Source of the DNA: Labia minor
Taxonomy: Eukaryota > Arthropoda > Insecta > Dermaptera > Spongiphoridae
NCBI GenBank assembly: GCA_963082975.1
Contig: OY720344.1
Location: 36,200,033 to 36,264,032, forward strand
Direction: 5' to 3'
DNA length: 64,000 bases
Shown here: positions 1-12,806 of the stretch, piece by piece
Layout: each line of letters starts with the position of its first letter
Numbering within the stretch: the stretch's first letter is position 1
Notes under the pieces: generated by a model
What the model saw: only the letters and a program-made list of their open reading frames with translations
Told to the model about the DNA's origin: nothing
Databases searched by the model: none
Program-made: the position numbers and the translations under genes

Positions 1-2475
1 TTAGTATATATATATTTAATAAAACGTATATAAAAAGTAATTGTGATATATGTGAACAAATATTTTATTAAACTTCAAAAAATAAATATTTTAATAGAAG
101 TTTTAGAAATATTATATAATCTAAATAGAAACTATAATTATATATATAATACTTATATATAATTTTAACCTTCTCTACAAACCCTCTCTTGAAAGACACA
201 ATAAAGGTAAAAGATTATCTGAAAAAGAACAGACATTCAGAAAAGAACAAACTTGGACTAGATTGAGATGTGGGACAAGGAAAATATAATAAATGCAAAT
301 ATAATACTTAGGATCATTTACAAAAATGCACAAAAATAGACATATACATTAACGAAGAATGGAACAAATGGAGACAAGTTCAAAGGACGATATTTTTAAA
401 AGGATTTTAGAGTGATCTATGGATAGGCCAATTTAACCTCGATATTAAGACTAAATGGTGTGAGTTCCTTCAAATAAAGGAAAAGAAAAATTTATCTTTG
501 TATAGTATTATGATGTAATTGTGATATCTTAATATTTCACTTCTTTCTTATTAGAATTAATTTTTACTGCTAATTATAGTTAAATCTAGCTTAAACGTCA
601 CAAAGAGAAGGGGGAGAATACTAAATAAATAAAATAATATATATATATATAATTTATTATTTTAACATGATATTTAAATTGATTTCGAATGCGATGACTC
701 GTGTGGTGCGTTCCGTGCCAGGCATTTTTATCTTTCATATATATATATATATATATATATAAATTAATGGATAAATTTATCGTAGGTTAATAACTTTATA
801 TGAACTAATAAAAAAATAAGGAATAAAAATATATTCTTTTAAATCTATAATTAATAAATAAACATTTGACTTATAATATAAGAATGGAAATAATTACAAT
901 ATAAAAATTTAAATATTAATTAGTTTAATTTATAATTACTTTATAAAAATAAAATTTAGATGTATTTAAATTAAATAGGATTCGATGTTATAATATTTTT
1001 TATTATTATATACCAGGGGTGAGCTCACATGAACCTTAATTGGAGTCGCGTTTGCTTATGTGTGTGTGTGTGTGTTATGTGCTATTATATAAATAATATT
1101 TTTTTTTTGTACCTATGATAAAATGCGAAAAAACTCAATTTAGCAAATATTGCTATCTATTTTTAGTACTTTGCAAGTATATAGAGGTATTTGTTTGAAT
1201 ATGAACAAACTATAATAATATGTTCAATAGACAAGGCATATATGAAAAAGAGGGTGACTCCTGGGGTCTCTTGAGAGAGGAAATGGAAAATTGGCATGTG
1301 TTAGGTGTAAAAGGGGTAGTAAGTTCTTCGAGGTTGTTGATTGTGCGCTGAGGCGAAAACCACCTCAAGAGTCATCTCGGAAAAGGCTTTTCTCTGCACC
1401 CTCAACCAAGACGACTGCGGAGACGCTTATCAAAATTTCATTTAGATATATTATTTTTAAAGAAAATGAAAAGAAGTGATTCTCTTCATCTTCTCTCAAC
1501 ATCAGATTATTATTATTATTAATATAGGTAGATATTTTATAAAACAAAATATTTACTTTGTATAAAATAATTGGGTTAAAAAAAAATTGGCTTTTGTTTC
1601 AAGAGAGCCAAGGCAAAAAAAAAAGTTTTTTAGAATTATGATAAAAGAAGGAAGAAAAGATGAGGAAAATAAATATTTTCATTTTTAATCTATCCTTCTT
1701 TTATATATAATATAAATACAGTATAAGTATATATTCTCTTTTAAATATAAATTAAATAAAAAACTCAAGTTTTTAATAATAATGATAATATAAAAACAGA
1801 ATATTCATAAAAAACAATAATTTTTGTTATCATTAAATAAAAAGAAAAATTCCAGTAGTAATTAAAGATATTTTTAAAGAAAGAAATATACAAATTAATA
1901 AAAATATAATTAGAATATATTTTAACAAAATTTATTATATAAGATAACTAATTAATTTATTTTATCTTTATTAATAAAAATAAAAAGAATTACTTATTAT
2001 CTTTAAATCTCTTATTTAGTTTGAAAATTGAAATTTATAATAAGGTGATCCACATTCAAACAAAACAACCCCACTCTAATAATATTTGAGCAAAAAGGAT
2101 GGACTTCCACCTGTCGAGGTTAACTAACTAATATCAAAGTGTCAAAAGAATATAATTCAATTATGATCTGTAATTTAATTAAAAAGATAATAAAAATAGT
2201 CTTGAATATTGGAAAAAATCAGTATGCAGTTCAATTATTAAATGATTGATTGGTTAAGAATAATATTATAACACGAATAATAATATTTATAAAAATTAAT
2301 TACAAAAACAACGTATCAGCTGAAATATATAGATAATTATTAAGATATACCCTACTTATGTATTATATTTTGTACTGATACTCAAATTATTTAAAAAAAG
2401 AAATCAAATTGTTATTCTTTGTTAAAATTGTTACTAACATTTCAACTATATAATAATTTCAGTATTTTCAAAATA
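1..2475. other. AT-rich intergenic DNA, no recognised gene
   Basis: No exon or transposase is recognisable. The stretch contains an (AT)n microsatellite at about 738-762 and a short (TG)n run near 1060. One frame is open on the plus strand at about 1258-1479, with a more balanced codon mix than its surroundings (Cys, Arg and Lys rich, encoding motifs such as CVRCKRGS). It lacks a convincing start, splice context or recognised homology, so I do not call it a gene. Confidence 0.5.
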
Positions 2476-2975
2476 CGAGGGCAAATCAATAAGTCCGTGA
2501 CTTTTTGAATTTCCCGTCTGTTAAATGAAAAGGCAGACAACTAACAGCAGACTCCTGTCGAAACTTGATCCATCTGGGAAGTTTTTGTTTTACATCTATT
2601 AATAGCCGACTACCAGGTGATTTGAAAAGAAAATGGAAAAAGTGAATTTCCATGAAAATCTATGAATTGGGATACGAAATGCTTCCTCATCCGCCCTATT
2701 CTCCGTATTTAGCCCCGAGTGACTATTTCTTGTTTCCAAGGCTGAAAAATGGCTCGGCGGAAAGAGATTTGACTCCAACGATGAAATCATCTCATAAATA
2801 AATACCTATTTTGATGTCCTCGACAAATCTTATTTTTTGGATGAGATAAAAGAATTGGTGAAACTTTGGACGACGTGTATAGAGCTCAAAGGAGAGTAGG
2901 TTGAAAAATAAAATAATTTTTTTATCTAAAAACCTGTTTCATTCAAAAAGTCACAGACTTATTGACCTACCCTCG
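2476..2975 (+). mobile_element. Internally deleted mariner element with TIRs and TA target duplication
   Basis: The element starts CGAGGGCAAATCAATAAGTC and ends with an inverted copy (about 30 of 35 bp match), flanked on both sides by TA. This is the hallmark of Tc1/mariner integration. Between the TIRs lies only the 3' part of a transposase: around 2665-2760 one frame reads the signature HPPYSP-LAPSDYF, the region of the third catalytic Asp in DD34D transposases, here with Tyr instead of the usual Asp. Stops and frameshifts follow. About 500 bp remain of an expected 1.3 kb, so it is non-autonomous. Confidence 0.85.
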
Positions 2976-2977
2976 TA

Positions 2978-3938
2978 TCTAACATATTTGAATTCTCGAA
3001 TCATAGTATTTGAATTTATTTATTATTTTTTAAATATTTAAGATGATATTGATACATAGGTTTAGGAACATCTATTTGTATATTTAGGTGTTTACATTCT
3101 TGAAAATTTCCATAGTAATTCACATATTAGGGGGTTGTGAAGAGTTGATCTGTGTAGGTCTAATTTACAGAAAAAATATTTTAGTTGTCTCTTCTTAATT
3201 AATTTAATTAACAACACATATCAATAAATATTCTAATTATTTATCAAATATTTATTATTATCCTGGAATAAAGACACAATCTTCTTTAAACAATATTCTC
3301 AAATCATAAACAATAATTTTTTTAAGTACTGAGGCGTGTCTCGGAACAAGATACTATCTTAATTGAGAATAAAATAAATGAAAATTTTGTTATAGAATTA
3401 AATAGAGGCCTCTTCAATATTTATCTTATTAGTTAATTAAAATACACTCGTATTAATTTAAGTATTTTATAATAATTTTTATAGTTCATAAATTTAATAT
3501 TAAAGTTAAATTGTTTCTTATTTACTTATCTTTATTTTTTACATTCGGTAGAAGTTTATTTAAAACAAAATGAAGTTTAATCATCTTAATAAGCATTAAG
3601 AAATGTTTGAACAAACGATTTACTTTCGTGAAGCCTTTTGAAAGTTAATTCATATAGAAGCAAAAGGAAAATATAATGTTTCTGTTATTTTTACATGTTA
3701 TAATACTAATGCTTGTTGAAATCGTTTAGCGAACTCGTTCACACTTTTTTTAGTGAATGTTGTTCAAGGAAATTACAATACCCGTAAATATTTAATTTTT
3801 TATTTAAGTGATTTTTTATACAACTTTTAAAAATTTAGGTAGGGTTCTTAAGACATTCAGTTAAAAATATAAATCGAAAAAAAAACAATATAAAACATTT
3901 CTTTCAAATAGGTATATAATTGATTTTATACTTATATA
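2978..3938. other. AT-rich spacer, nothing recognised
   Basis: There are no recognisable exons, RNA genes or transposon termini. Composition is dominated by short A and T runs. Confidence 0.4.
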
Positions 3939-4375
3939 CGAGGGTTGTCCACAAAGTAACCGCCGTTTTGAAATAAAAAATAAACCATTTGAGATACCAA
4001 AATTTTATTATATACATTTTAAAACTACAGCTTTTCTCTACTTTTCTACATATACACCAAATAAACTCAAGCACTTATATCTTTTAACAGTTTTTGAAAT
4101 GCCGTCTGCATAAAAATCTGCCGCCTGAGAGCGTAGCCAACCTGTCACGGCGACGAGCACAAAACTTGTGATAGCCAAGTTTTTCTGTCACTATCTCATG
4201 CACAAGACATCAAGAAATTTCATGAAAATGATCGGAAAGTCCCGAGATTGTGAAGCGCCGGTTCTCACGAATTTTCTCGTTCACTTTGTTAACCAAGATG
4301 CGGCACTCATGTTTTTAGGCTATAACAAAAGAACGCGCGATCGTACGATGCTCTCTCTAGCCCAGCTAAATTTTG
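3939..4375 (-). mobile_element. Mariner relic, 5' end lost and internally deleted
   Basis: A terminal repeat (reading CGAGGGTTGTCCACAAAGTA from 3939, after a TA) marks the 3' end of a minus-strand mariner. On the minus strand, pieces of transposase are readable in order. An N-terminal helix-turn-helix segment contains HEIVTEKLGYHKFCARR at about 4140-4210. It is then joined, after a large deletion, to the C-terminal signature WLRSQAADFYADGI at about 4090-4135. The middle catalytic domain is missing and no opposite TIR is visible. It is inactive. Confidence 0.8.
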
Positions 4376-4759
4376 TTTTTAATTAATATCATTCTTAATT
4401 TATTTTGTCTCAACTTCTTAAAATTTTCTTAATTATCTTTTCTTGTCTTTTTCAACCTATCTTTCAAAATATATAAAAAAAAGTAATTAGTATTGTAAAA
4501 AAGCAATATAAGTAAAACAGAGTGAAGGAATAAGTTATGTTTTCTATATTTGGAAACAAACCTTTTTTTTGGGGGGGAGAGTAAGACATTTTGGGAGGAT
4601 AGTAGTGATAGGATAAGTTAAACGTGTCTACTTTAGTTATAAACGAACCATTGAGTAAAAGAGGATTTTTTTGTGGGCGATCTTGAGGATAAACACAAAT
4701 GAAATTTTACCATCTTTATTTCAAAGGTTCGTTATTTCTTTTCTTTTTTATAAGTATAA

Positions 4760-4830
4760 CTAGCTGCTCAGAGACCCTGCTGCGCTCCTCACACCTAGAC
4801 GGGGCCTCTTCCCCCTGTCCCCCTGAAGTC
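4760..4830 (-). mobile_element. Helitron 3' terminus (hairpin plus CTAG)
   Basis: On the minus strand the sequence ends in an imperfect GC-rich hairpin followed by GAGCAGCTAG and then T, the CTRR-T end of a rolling-circle Helitron. It is related to the better preserved copies at 34638-34820, 52277 and 62745. The hairpin is degenerate and the 5' end cannot be placed, so only the tail is annotated. Confidence 0.65.
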
Positions 4831-6929
4831 TATCTTTTTTTTAACTTTTGTTCTTTTTCTTATTCTGTCTCTTTAGAAAGACCATCTGCATGTAAGACCC
4901 TATCTTTAAAAAGCATATTTTCTCTCTCAGACAGAGACTCAATTAATCGTTTTTTAATTTTAGGTTTCCTATCTTTGTTTTGTAATTCTAACAAATCAGA
5001 TGACCCTACCTGACATAATTTTTAACGTTCTTTTCTTTGCCTTCTTTTTAAATACCTATTTAAATTTGATTTTTTCGGTGGAATTCTGGAAAAAAAATTC
5101 TGACTAAAATGTAGAGTCAAATTTGAAATTCCTTGTATAAATTTGAGAAATACAAATATATTACAGGTAATATAGAAATTTATCTTATATTTCTCCTATA
5201 ATCTAAAAGCAATTTTGATGTATTAAACGCTTTTGTACATTCTTTAAAATTACTATAATATTAAGACTTATTTATTCACATATCCCTTATTGTTTACTAT
5301 TTGCAAGTCTTTATCTAAAATTGTGTCGAAAGAGTGATATAGGAGTGATGATTTCGTGTACGAAGTAAGTGGAACGCGTTTTACCTGTGCTTAAGAGTGA
5401 AAAATTGAACCCCAAACAATTTTATAAGACAAGGGAACTAGGCATAGGCCCAGAGTTAAATTAGATATATTTTTTAAGTAGTGTACTCTTTTAATTCTTA
5501 AAACTTACCTAATTAAATATTTAAACATTTCAACTTTATGAGATTTTACTTTATGAGATATAATTTTCCATAAGCAATATCACCCACATCAGCTTTACAA
5601 TATCCGAACCCGAGTTAGGGGTATTGCTGAAAAGTTGACTTTTTTAATTTTGTAGTTCTTAGTTTAAGAATAAAACTGAAATTTTTACCTAAAAAGTCCT
5701 AGGTACCATTAACACAAATAATCATGTCATAATAGGTATTATTGTTAGAAGTAGTATAAATAAGTCTAAGCAGTAATGTGTGACAATTATTGTATGATCT
5801 GAAAAGATATCCCCTCCCAAAAAAAAATAGGTATTAGTGAATCCAATTAATTAAATTAATAAAATTAATAGGTGTAAGCAATTCTGCAAAAGAATTTGTA
5901 ATATACTATTATAAACTATACCTATATAAAAATAATTACTTTCGATTATTTATTCAAAATTAATTTAATTAAATCTTTTCAAAAATCTTGAGATGGAAGA
6001 CATCATAAGGAGTTTATAGTAATAAAAAAATTGTTTACTTGAAAGAGAGTATAAATTTTAAGATTAAAAATAATTGACATTTATTAAGGATTAACTTCTT
6101 AAAAAAAACTAGATACTTCCAGATAAATAAACTAGGTTGAATTGAATTTGAATTTTTTTTAAGTCTATTTTTATTTTAAAATTCCCATAATTCATAAATT
6201 ATAGTTAACAAAAATATGTTAATATAATAATTGATTACATTAAAAAAATGGAATTTGTTAATACAATGTATCTTGATAAATTGAACCTACGGGAGAAATA
6301 GGATAGTATTACTCTCTATCTTAATTTTTAATTCGCTTGAATTAAATTTATGGTGTCATATATCATATCCATGTTGGTTGCTGGTTGGGTGTTTGACCTT
6401 TCTCAATTAAATACATTTAAGTGAAATGACTAATGAAATAGATCAGATGTTTAATTCTGTATATTGATATTTATTTAATAAACAAACGATTATTATAAAT
6501 AATTAAAAAAATATAATAAAGGAAAATAAGTCACATAGTATTCGAATAATATTAGACTAGATAAAAATAATTATTATTATAAGTTGTCAATTTAATCAAG
6601 GGGATAACAGTCTTAAAAATAGTCCTTTCTAAGAAACTATTAAATTAACTATGAAAATATTAAAGTATATAAAATTTTCTTATAACCTCTTATATAAACT
6701 GACGGAAAAAAATGTTTACACCAAGAAGAAGATGAGCTTGGTAAACATAAAACATGTGGATGCTTGCGTGAAAATCGTGTAGTGTACATCGGTTATTAGG
6801 ATGTCATTATTTCACATTTGAATTGCCCCTTCACTTGCGCATTCGTTTACCTTTGAAACACTGACCTATCAAACAAATATACTGACGATAATAATGAATT
6901 AAAATAATTAAAATTAGTCAAAGTATATG
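4831..6929. other. AT-rich spacer, nothing recognised
   Basis: I see no exon, RNA gene or transposon terminus. Open frames here are low-complexity Phe/Leu/Ser/Lys translations of T-rich or A-rich DNA. Confidence 0.4.
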
Positions 6930-7699
6930 CCTACTTCCAGTGGCGCAACCAGGATTTGATCCTGGGGGGGGTTTTGACTAGCCGCTCCACCTTCCTATGC
7001 CCCTCCCCCCCCCCCGGTCTGTCTCAAAGACAAATTTTCATTAAGATTTTTTTTTTATATTAAATATTTAAAAAAGTTTTGTAAATGAAACACTGATTTT
7101 ACAAAATCTGCCAAAAAAATTTAATTTTGTATTTTATTTACTCGTATTAACAGTTTTAGAAAGAAAATATTTTTTCCAGCTATAAGTAAATCATTTTAGC
7201 TTTCCTCATGGAATGAGGATAGCTTATACGATGGTCGGAAAATTTTGAAAATTTTTTCTCCGAGATTATTCGAGATTTCCACTTTTCAGACGGTTCTGAA
7301 TCCAAAACTGCAAAAAAATTTTTTTGAACCGGCCGGCCGTTCGTTACCGAGATTACCGACAATTATAGACAAAATGAGATATTGTCTTGAAATTTGATAT
7401 TTAGATGTTTTTTTTTGCGAATGTTGGGCGGGGATTGGATTGTTTTTGGACAAGATCGGACCATAAGTAAGGTTAGTTTAATCCCTAATTTTTTTAAAGT
7501 ATCAAAGCACATTTTATTGATTTTCTCAATAAATACCGATTTTTATGAGAATTATACTATCGTATTAAATTTATAGGCAATCGAATTTACTAAAAGTTTC
7601 ATTATATTCATTTTTACCTAAACATAATAATAAAGGAGTTATTTATAAAAAACTACTTTAAGATTTCGAAATCTTTTCGTCCGTCCGTAGTGGCAGGAT

Positions 7700-8905
7700 A
7701 TTTTGAAAGAAATCATGTAAAAATCCCTAAGAAAAAATCCCTAAGTAAAATATCTCTAAAAAAATAAATCTCTAAATAAAAAATTTCCCTAATTTTTTTT
7801 ACTTATTTAATAATGAATAGCCGAAGAGACTTGAATAAGGTAGTTATACATCATGCTTGGTGTCATCACATCTGTTCCATCTGGTTTTTTAGCGTCCCAT
7901 TTTTCATGGTTTGCCTTCATTATGGTCAGAAGCTCATCATGCGAGTCGCGGAATCGTTTCCTTGGTGGATCAGGCTTCTTACCACGAACATCACGACAGA
8001 TTTCCAAAGAGATAAGGTTATGCTCAATATGGATTTGCTTAATCAGGTCCCATACAGATGTCTTTTTACCTCCTAAGCGTGAACGAAGAGCATTGTTGTA
8101 ACCTTCCAATGAATTGTTTGTTCGAGGCAAACTCATCAAAGTGGCATCGTAGATGTTCCAATGTTCCAATGTCGAATTCGGGGTCATAAAAGCCAGCCAA
8201 AAATTGTTCACCTAGCCAAGTGCGCTCGAAGTAAGAAAAAAGATCACGAATTTTTACCCTGTTGGTCGTCCGGCTAATGCTTGGTAGGCTACAATGACTT
8301 TTGATGGTGGTACCAAAACCAAAGCTGCAAGAGTTCGTAAATGAGTGGAGTTGTCTATACCATTATAGAGCTTCAAAACTTCTGGCATTGATTTGATGTT
8401 TCTATAAATGCATTGAGCAAAATGAAAAAGACAACCTCTGATGATAGTAAATTTCACAAATTGCGTTATATATTCCCTGGAGAAATATACGGTGCAAATG
8501 GTGTATTTTGTATTTGGAATCATTAAGCTATTAAAACGTATGCTAATAAACGGAATTTGAGTAAATTCCCTTTATTTTACATACGAATTTGACATCCCTA
8601 AATCATGTGTGTGGGCCCTATGTATGTATTTTTTGACCTATATTTCCCTACTTTCGGTCCAGGCCTGTTTACCTCCTTGGGAGGTCGTGTCTCAGGCAAC
8701 TGGGTGTCATGCTCACCTTGTATTTAAATTTTCTTAATCATAATTAAAATTAATACAAAAATGAAAAATTTTGATTTTAGTGATTTTTTCTTTTTGGGAT
8801 TTTTTCAGTCAATGATATTTTTATTCAGGGATTTTCGGTCTTAGGGATTTTTCTTTTTAGGGATTTTTGACTGGATTTTTTCCTTTAGGGATTTTTACCC
8901 GTTTC
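7700..8905 (-). mobile_element. MULE (Mutator-like) relic flanked by inverted AGGGATTTTT arrays
   Basis: The transposase remnant at 7807-8523 is bracketed by arrays of a short motif: AAAAATCCCTAAG repeated at about 7718-7800 and the inverted form AGGGATTTTT repeated at about 8835-8905. Together they look like subterminal repeats of a foldback or Mutator-like element. Exact ends and a 9-bp target duplication could not be fixed. The whole block sits inside the hAT element 6938-10233. Confidence 0.6.
7807..8523 (-). pseudogene. MULE transposase fragment (frameshifted)
   Basis: Two minus-strand frames belong to one protein. The upstream piece (8254-8523) contains GCLFHFAQCIYRNI and, later, ALVLVPPSKVIVAY. 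The downstream piece (7807-8211) contains LPRTNNSLEGYNNAL and the WDLI-Q segment. These are consecutive signatures of the MULE transposase catalytic domain, in the correct order. The join near 8211-8256 needs a frameshift: the alternative frame there reads FSYFERTWLGEQF, also MULE-like. The N-terminal DNA-binding part and the first catalytic region are absent, so this is a dead fragment. Confidence 0.75.
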
Positions 8906-9090
8906 CATTTTAAAAAAAATAGTCTTCGCTTCATAATTTTTATGAAATTAGCAATTAATGTATTATTAATAAAAAATATTTAGAATTTGAGTAATATTTT
9001 TATTTATTTTATATTTAAATAATAGTCAAATTGGAAAATTTCACAATCATCTAGTAATTTTATGTTAAGTCTTTTGTTTTTCATGATTTA

Positions 9091-10233
9091 GGAGAAATAA
9101 TAAAAATTTTTTTTTATTTCTTATATTAAATTCTGTACGAAAAAATAAGCATTTTTATTTTTGTTAAAATTTTTTTAAAATAAAATAAACTTACTTACTA
9201 TACACTAAGTTTTACTTTAAGAATTTTTTTTTTCAAATAAAATAAGTTGACCTGTGGCCAGGTCCGAACCGACCGACTGTTTGAAATAAATTAATTTCCA
9301 GCTACAGAAACAATTTCAAATAATTTTAATATATCTATTAATGTAATAAAAAACAGATATGGATACATAAATAATAAATATAAACATTTTTAATTTTATT
9401 TTATTTATAATATATATGCAAGACCAGGCTGTGACGTCATGAATGGCTGGATGACGTCATATAATTTTAAATCAAGAAAAAACTAATAAATATGATTTTT
9501 CTCGAGGATAAAACCAATACAAAGTGCATGATTCGTGGTGATATATAAAAAAATCTCCTTTGGTGTGAAAATAACCCTTTCCTTCCTATCGTCGATCGCT
9601 AATACTACCACTTCCGGTTTCCGGAATTGCACCAAAAGTTGATCAATTCATCCCACTGATGCATTAAGTAAATATACCAAATTTCATCAAAATCGGTTGA
9701 GCCGTTCAGGCTGTACACATCTATACGGACGGACGGACAGACATCATGCTAAAAATACTTTTTTCTGTTTAGAAAATGCATGATTCGTGGAGATATGTAA
9801 AAATCTCCACATGTGAAATTTGGTGTGAAAACAATACCTCCCTTACTATCGTCGGTCGGTAAAAAGGATTATATTTTTTCTTTTCTATTTGTAATATAAT
9901 ACATAATATACAGCAATTTTAATATTTTTTTCTCTCCTGAGGGAGGGGGGAGGTTATAACCCCCAAAACCCCCCCTGGTTGCGCCACTGGGAGAAATAAT
10001 AAAATAATTTTTTATTTCTTATATTTAATTCTGTACGATAAAATAAGCAATTTTTATTTTTGTTAAAATGTTTTTAAAATAAAATAAACTTACTTATTAT
10101 GCACTAAGTTATACTGTAAGAATTTTTTTTTCTTTTCTATTTGTAATATAGTACATAATATACAGCAATTTATATTTTTTTCTCTCCTGGGGGGGGTTTT
10201 AACCCCCAAAACCCCCCCCTGGTTGCGCCACTG
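9091..10233. repeat. Tandem duplication of the hAT 3' terminal segment
   Basis: The last roughly 245 bp of the hAT element (9990-10233, beginning GGAGAAATAATAAAA and ending GCGCCACTG) is a second copy of 9091-9989. In the first copy the same sequence is split by the HINE-1 insertion 9241-9865. Both copies end with the full hAT terminal repeat, so the element has two potential right ends. Confidence 0.8.
9241..9865 (-). mobile_element. HINE-1 repeat, copy 1 (Helentron-like, non-autonomous)
   Basis: Read on the minus strand, the copy begins TTTTTACCGACCGACG and ends CGTCGGTCGGT, then the stem-loop GACCTGGCCACAGGTC, then AACTTATT; here the 3' subterminal repeat carries a substitution (CAGTCGGTCGGT). 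A (GTCY)n microsatellite lies in the middle. Subterminal inverted repeats, a 3' hairpin and a central GTCY array are the published features of Helentron-associated elements such as DINE-1. This copy is inserted in the first copy of the duplicated hAT end. Confidence 0.75.
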
Positions 10234-10241
10234 CCTACTTC

Positions 10242-10848
10242 AATTATTCATTAATTATTATTTACTATTTATTTAATAATTAATTATTTAAATTATTTAT
10301 TAATAACTAAAAGCATCGAAATGTCGAATCTAAACAACTTCTTGTGTTTGTATTTTTCTTTATTTTATGTTACTTGTTATAAGTAAAATAAAAGGAATAA
10401 ATGAGAAAAGATATTATATTAAAAAAAAAAATTAGCAGCACACCAATTTTGTAATTTCATTTGAGAAGATTCCAAAGTTCAATAGCTAGATGCATAATTC
10501 TTCAAAGTATTAAATATAGATTGAATTCAAAAAAAAATATTAATATTTTACTTTAAATATTTATTTTAAATTTTTATATATGGATAAGATAAATATATAA
10601 ATTGTGATTAAATACAAAGAAATTCAATGAAGCGAACCAATAACGACTTTTTTTAATTTCTCCCCATTATAATATAAACAAATAATTGTACTACTCTTAT
10701 CAAAAAATATTTAATTTATTATATAATAATTATATGGTATATTTAAAATAACGATTATTATTAACATCACTTAATGTCATTGAAATATGTTTACCTATTT
10801 ATAAATATATTGGTTGCTATCTCTTCCAGTTCTTTTCATTATGACTAG

Positions 10849-10885
<37 letters not shown>

Positions 10886-11551
10886 CCATTCATTAACGAT
10901 GAATCGTTGGAGTAGGCTTATGCAATTGATATTTATTGTTTTGATCTACGCTAACATATTTTGTTTGCATTTAGAGTAATTCAACTGGATGATCATTGAT
11001 ATATTCCTATTTATGCTTTATTCTTTTTTTAACTTTTCATAAATGATTTATAGTAATAAACCATCCGTTAAAATTCCATGATTTTTATTCAACACACATG
11101 AATTTAGGATTTTATTTTTATTGCCCATCTTCTTTATGTTAAGATAAACTTTATATCTTTCGAGATATTTATATTTTCAGAAAAGGTGAATGAATTGATG
11201 TCGTCAGTGTCTTTTTGATCAATTGACATTTTGGCAAAGGTGGCGAGGTGATGTCGTTTTCAACCCGGAATGAATAGATGGGGAAGAGGGGAGACACTCA
11301 AAAAGAGGGAGAGTGAGAGAGAGTGTAAACATATTCTATTTTAACTATATTTTAGCTAATATCTTAAATGTTATACGTCTACATCTAATATAATAAAAAC
11401 AAGAATGTTATAATTATTAAAGTAATCATTATGTATTTTGAGATTAACTTTTAGTTTTATACAAATCTTCTAAATTGGTGGTAATTAAAATATGTTATAT
11501 TGGAGATTTATAATGAGAATCTGGTTTACTGAGTCGGTGCTCGGCAGTTTA
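10242..11551. other. AT-rich spacer with an (ATT)n microsatellite
   Basis: A perfect (ATT)n tract lies at about 10851-10885. A segment at about 11260-11340 (AGATGGGGAAGAGGGG and AGAGAGTGTAAACA motifs) is similar to 12520-12600, on the other side of the HINE-1 copy. No gene is recognised. Confidence 0.5.
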
Positions 11552-12197
11552 AATAAGTTGACCTGTGGCCAGGTCCGAACCGACCGACGGTTTGAAGAAA
11601 ATTAATTAGCATCTACAGAAACAATTTCAAATAATTTTAATATATCTATTAATGTAATAAAAAACAGATATGGATACATAAATAATAAATATAAACATTT
11701 TTAATTTTATTTTATTTATAATATATATGCAAGACCAGGCTGTGACGTCATGAATGGCTGGATGACGTCATATAATTTTAAATCAAGAAAAAACTAATAA
11801 ATATGATTTTCCCGAGGATAAAACCAATACAAAGTGCATGATTCGTGGTGATATATAAAAAAATCCCCTCATGTGAAATTTGGTGTGAAAATAACCCTTC
11901 CCTTCCTATCGTCGATCGCTAATACTATCACTTCCGGTTTCCGGATTTGCACCAAAAGTTGATCAATTCATCCCACTGATGCATTAAGTAAATATACCAA
12001 ATTTCATCAAAATCCGTTCAGCCGTTCAGGCTGGACACATCTATACGGACGGACGGACGGACGGACGGACAGACATCATGCTAAAAATACTTTTTTCTGT
12101 TAAGAAAATGCATGATTCGTGGAGATATGTAAAAATCTCCACATGTGAAATTTGGTGTGAAAACAATACCTCCCTTACTATCGTCGGTCGGTAAAAA
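11552..12197 (-). mobile_element. HINE-1 repeat, copy 2
   Basis: This is a full-length copy with both ends intact: minus-strand start TTTTTACCGACCGACG, 3' subterminal inverted repeat, GACCTGGCCACAGGTC hairpin, and AACTTATT terminus. The GTCY array is at about 12050-12073. Two TGACGTCA palindromes lie at about 11743-11771. Confidence 0.8.
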
Positions 12198-12560
12198 ATG
12201 ATTTCCTATAAAATAAGAATATTGCGGACATATCTAAGAAAAATAATAAATTAGTTATTTCTAATATTCAAATATCATTTAATTTATTGTTTAATTTTTT
12301 AATTTAATTTAATATTATTAGACCATATTTATTTTAAATTAAAATAAGATATTTATTCTTTAATTATCATTTGAAATTAATATCAATTAGAGAAATAAAT
12401 TATTTTTAAAAAACTATATAATTACTTTTGTCGACAATTTTCTAGATATAGATAGATAAATATACTTTTTCATATTATAATAAGAATAGATTTATATATC
12501 CTATATAAAGGTGGAGAGGTTTCGAAGAATAGATGGGAAGGGAAGACACTCAATAAAAGA
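12198..12560. repeat. Non-HINE segment duplicated in inverted orientation at 33781-34150
   Basis: Starting directly at the HINE-1 copy 2 boundary, this AT-rich segment (landmarks ATTGCGGACATATC and TTGTCGACAATTTTC) reappears inverted at 33781-34150, again directly adjoining a HINE-1 copy. The two were therefore mobilised or duplicated together. I do not recognise the segment itself. Confidence 0.8.
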
Positions 12561-12806
12561 GAGTGTAAACACATTCTATTTTAATTATATATTATTTAAT
12601 ATTATTAATTAAGAAAAAAACAATTAAAATTATTTTTTCTTTTTAATAAGATTTATATAAATCGATTGTTCACTTCAAAAACTTCCTAATTAAAAATAAT
12701 ATAATTTCATATAAATCCTGTGCTCTATTTCTTAAAATCAGAAATATTTATATAATAGGATATACAATTTTTACTGGATATATTATATTGTTATATTCGT
12801 TGCTCT

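Larger units (their letters stand above)
6938..10233. mobile_element. hAT-superfamily element with nested insertions
   Basis: The ends are perfect 16-bp inverted repeats, CAGTGGCGCAACCAGG at 6938 and its complement ending at 10233. Both sides carry the same 8-bp flank, CCTACTTC (6930-6937 and 10234-10241). An 8-bp duplication with CAGTG ends is diagnostic of hAT transposons. A G-run follows each terminus inside. No hAT transposase is readable. The interior instead holds a MULE relic (about 7700-8905), an inserted HINE-1 repeat (9241-9865) and a tandem duplication of the 3' terminal segment. The 3.3-kb element is therefore a composite, non-autonomous insertion. Confidence 0.85.

Noticed and set aside
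1258-1479. Open frame with Cys/Arg/Lys-rich peptide
   Set aside because: No plausible ATG, splice context or recognised motif; an AT-rich continuation suggests chance openness.
4699-5013. 104-codon plus-strand open frame
   Set aside because: It runs antisense through a Helitron tail and into T-rich sequence; Phe/Ser/Leu-rich with no motif.
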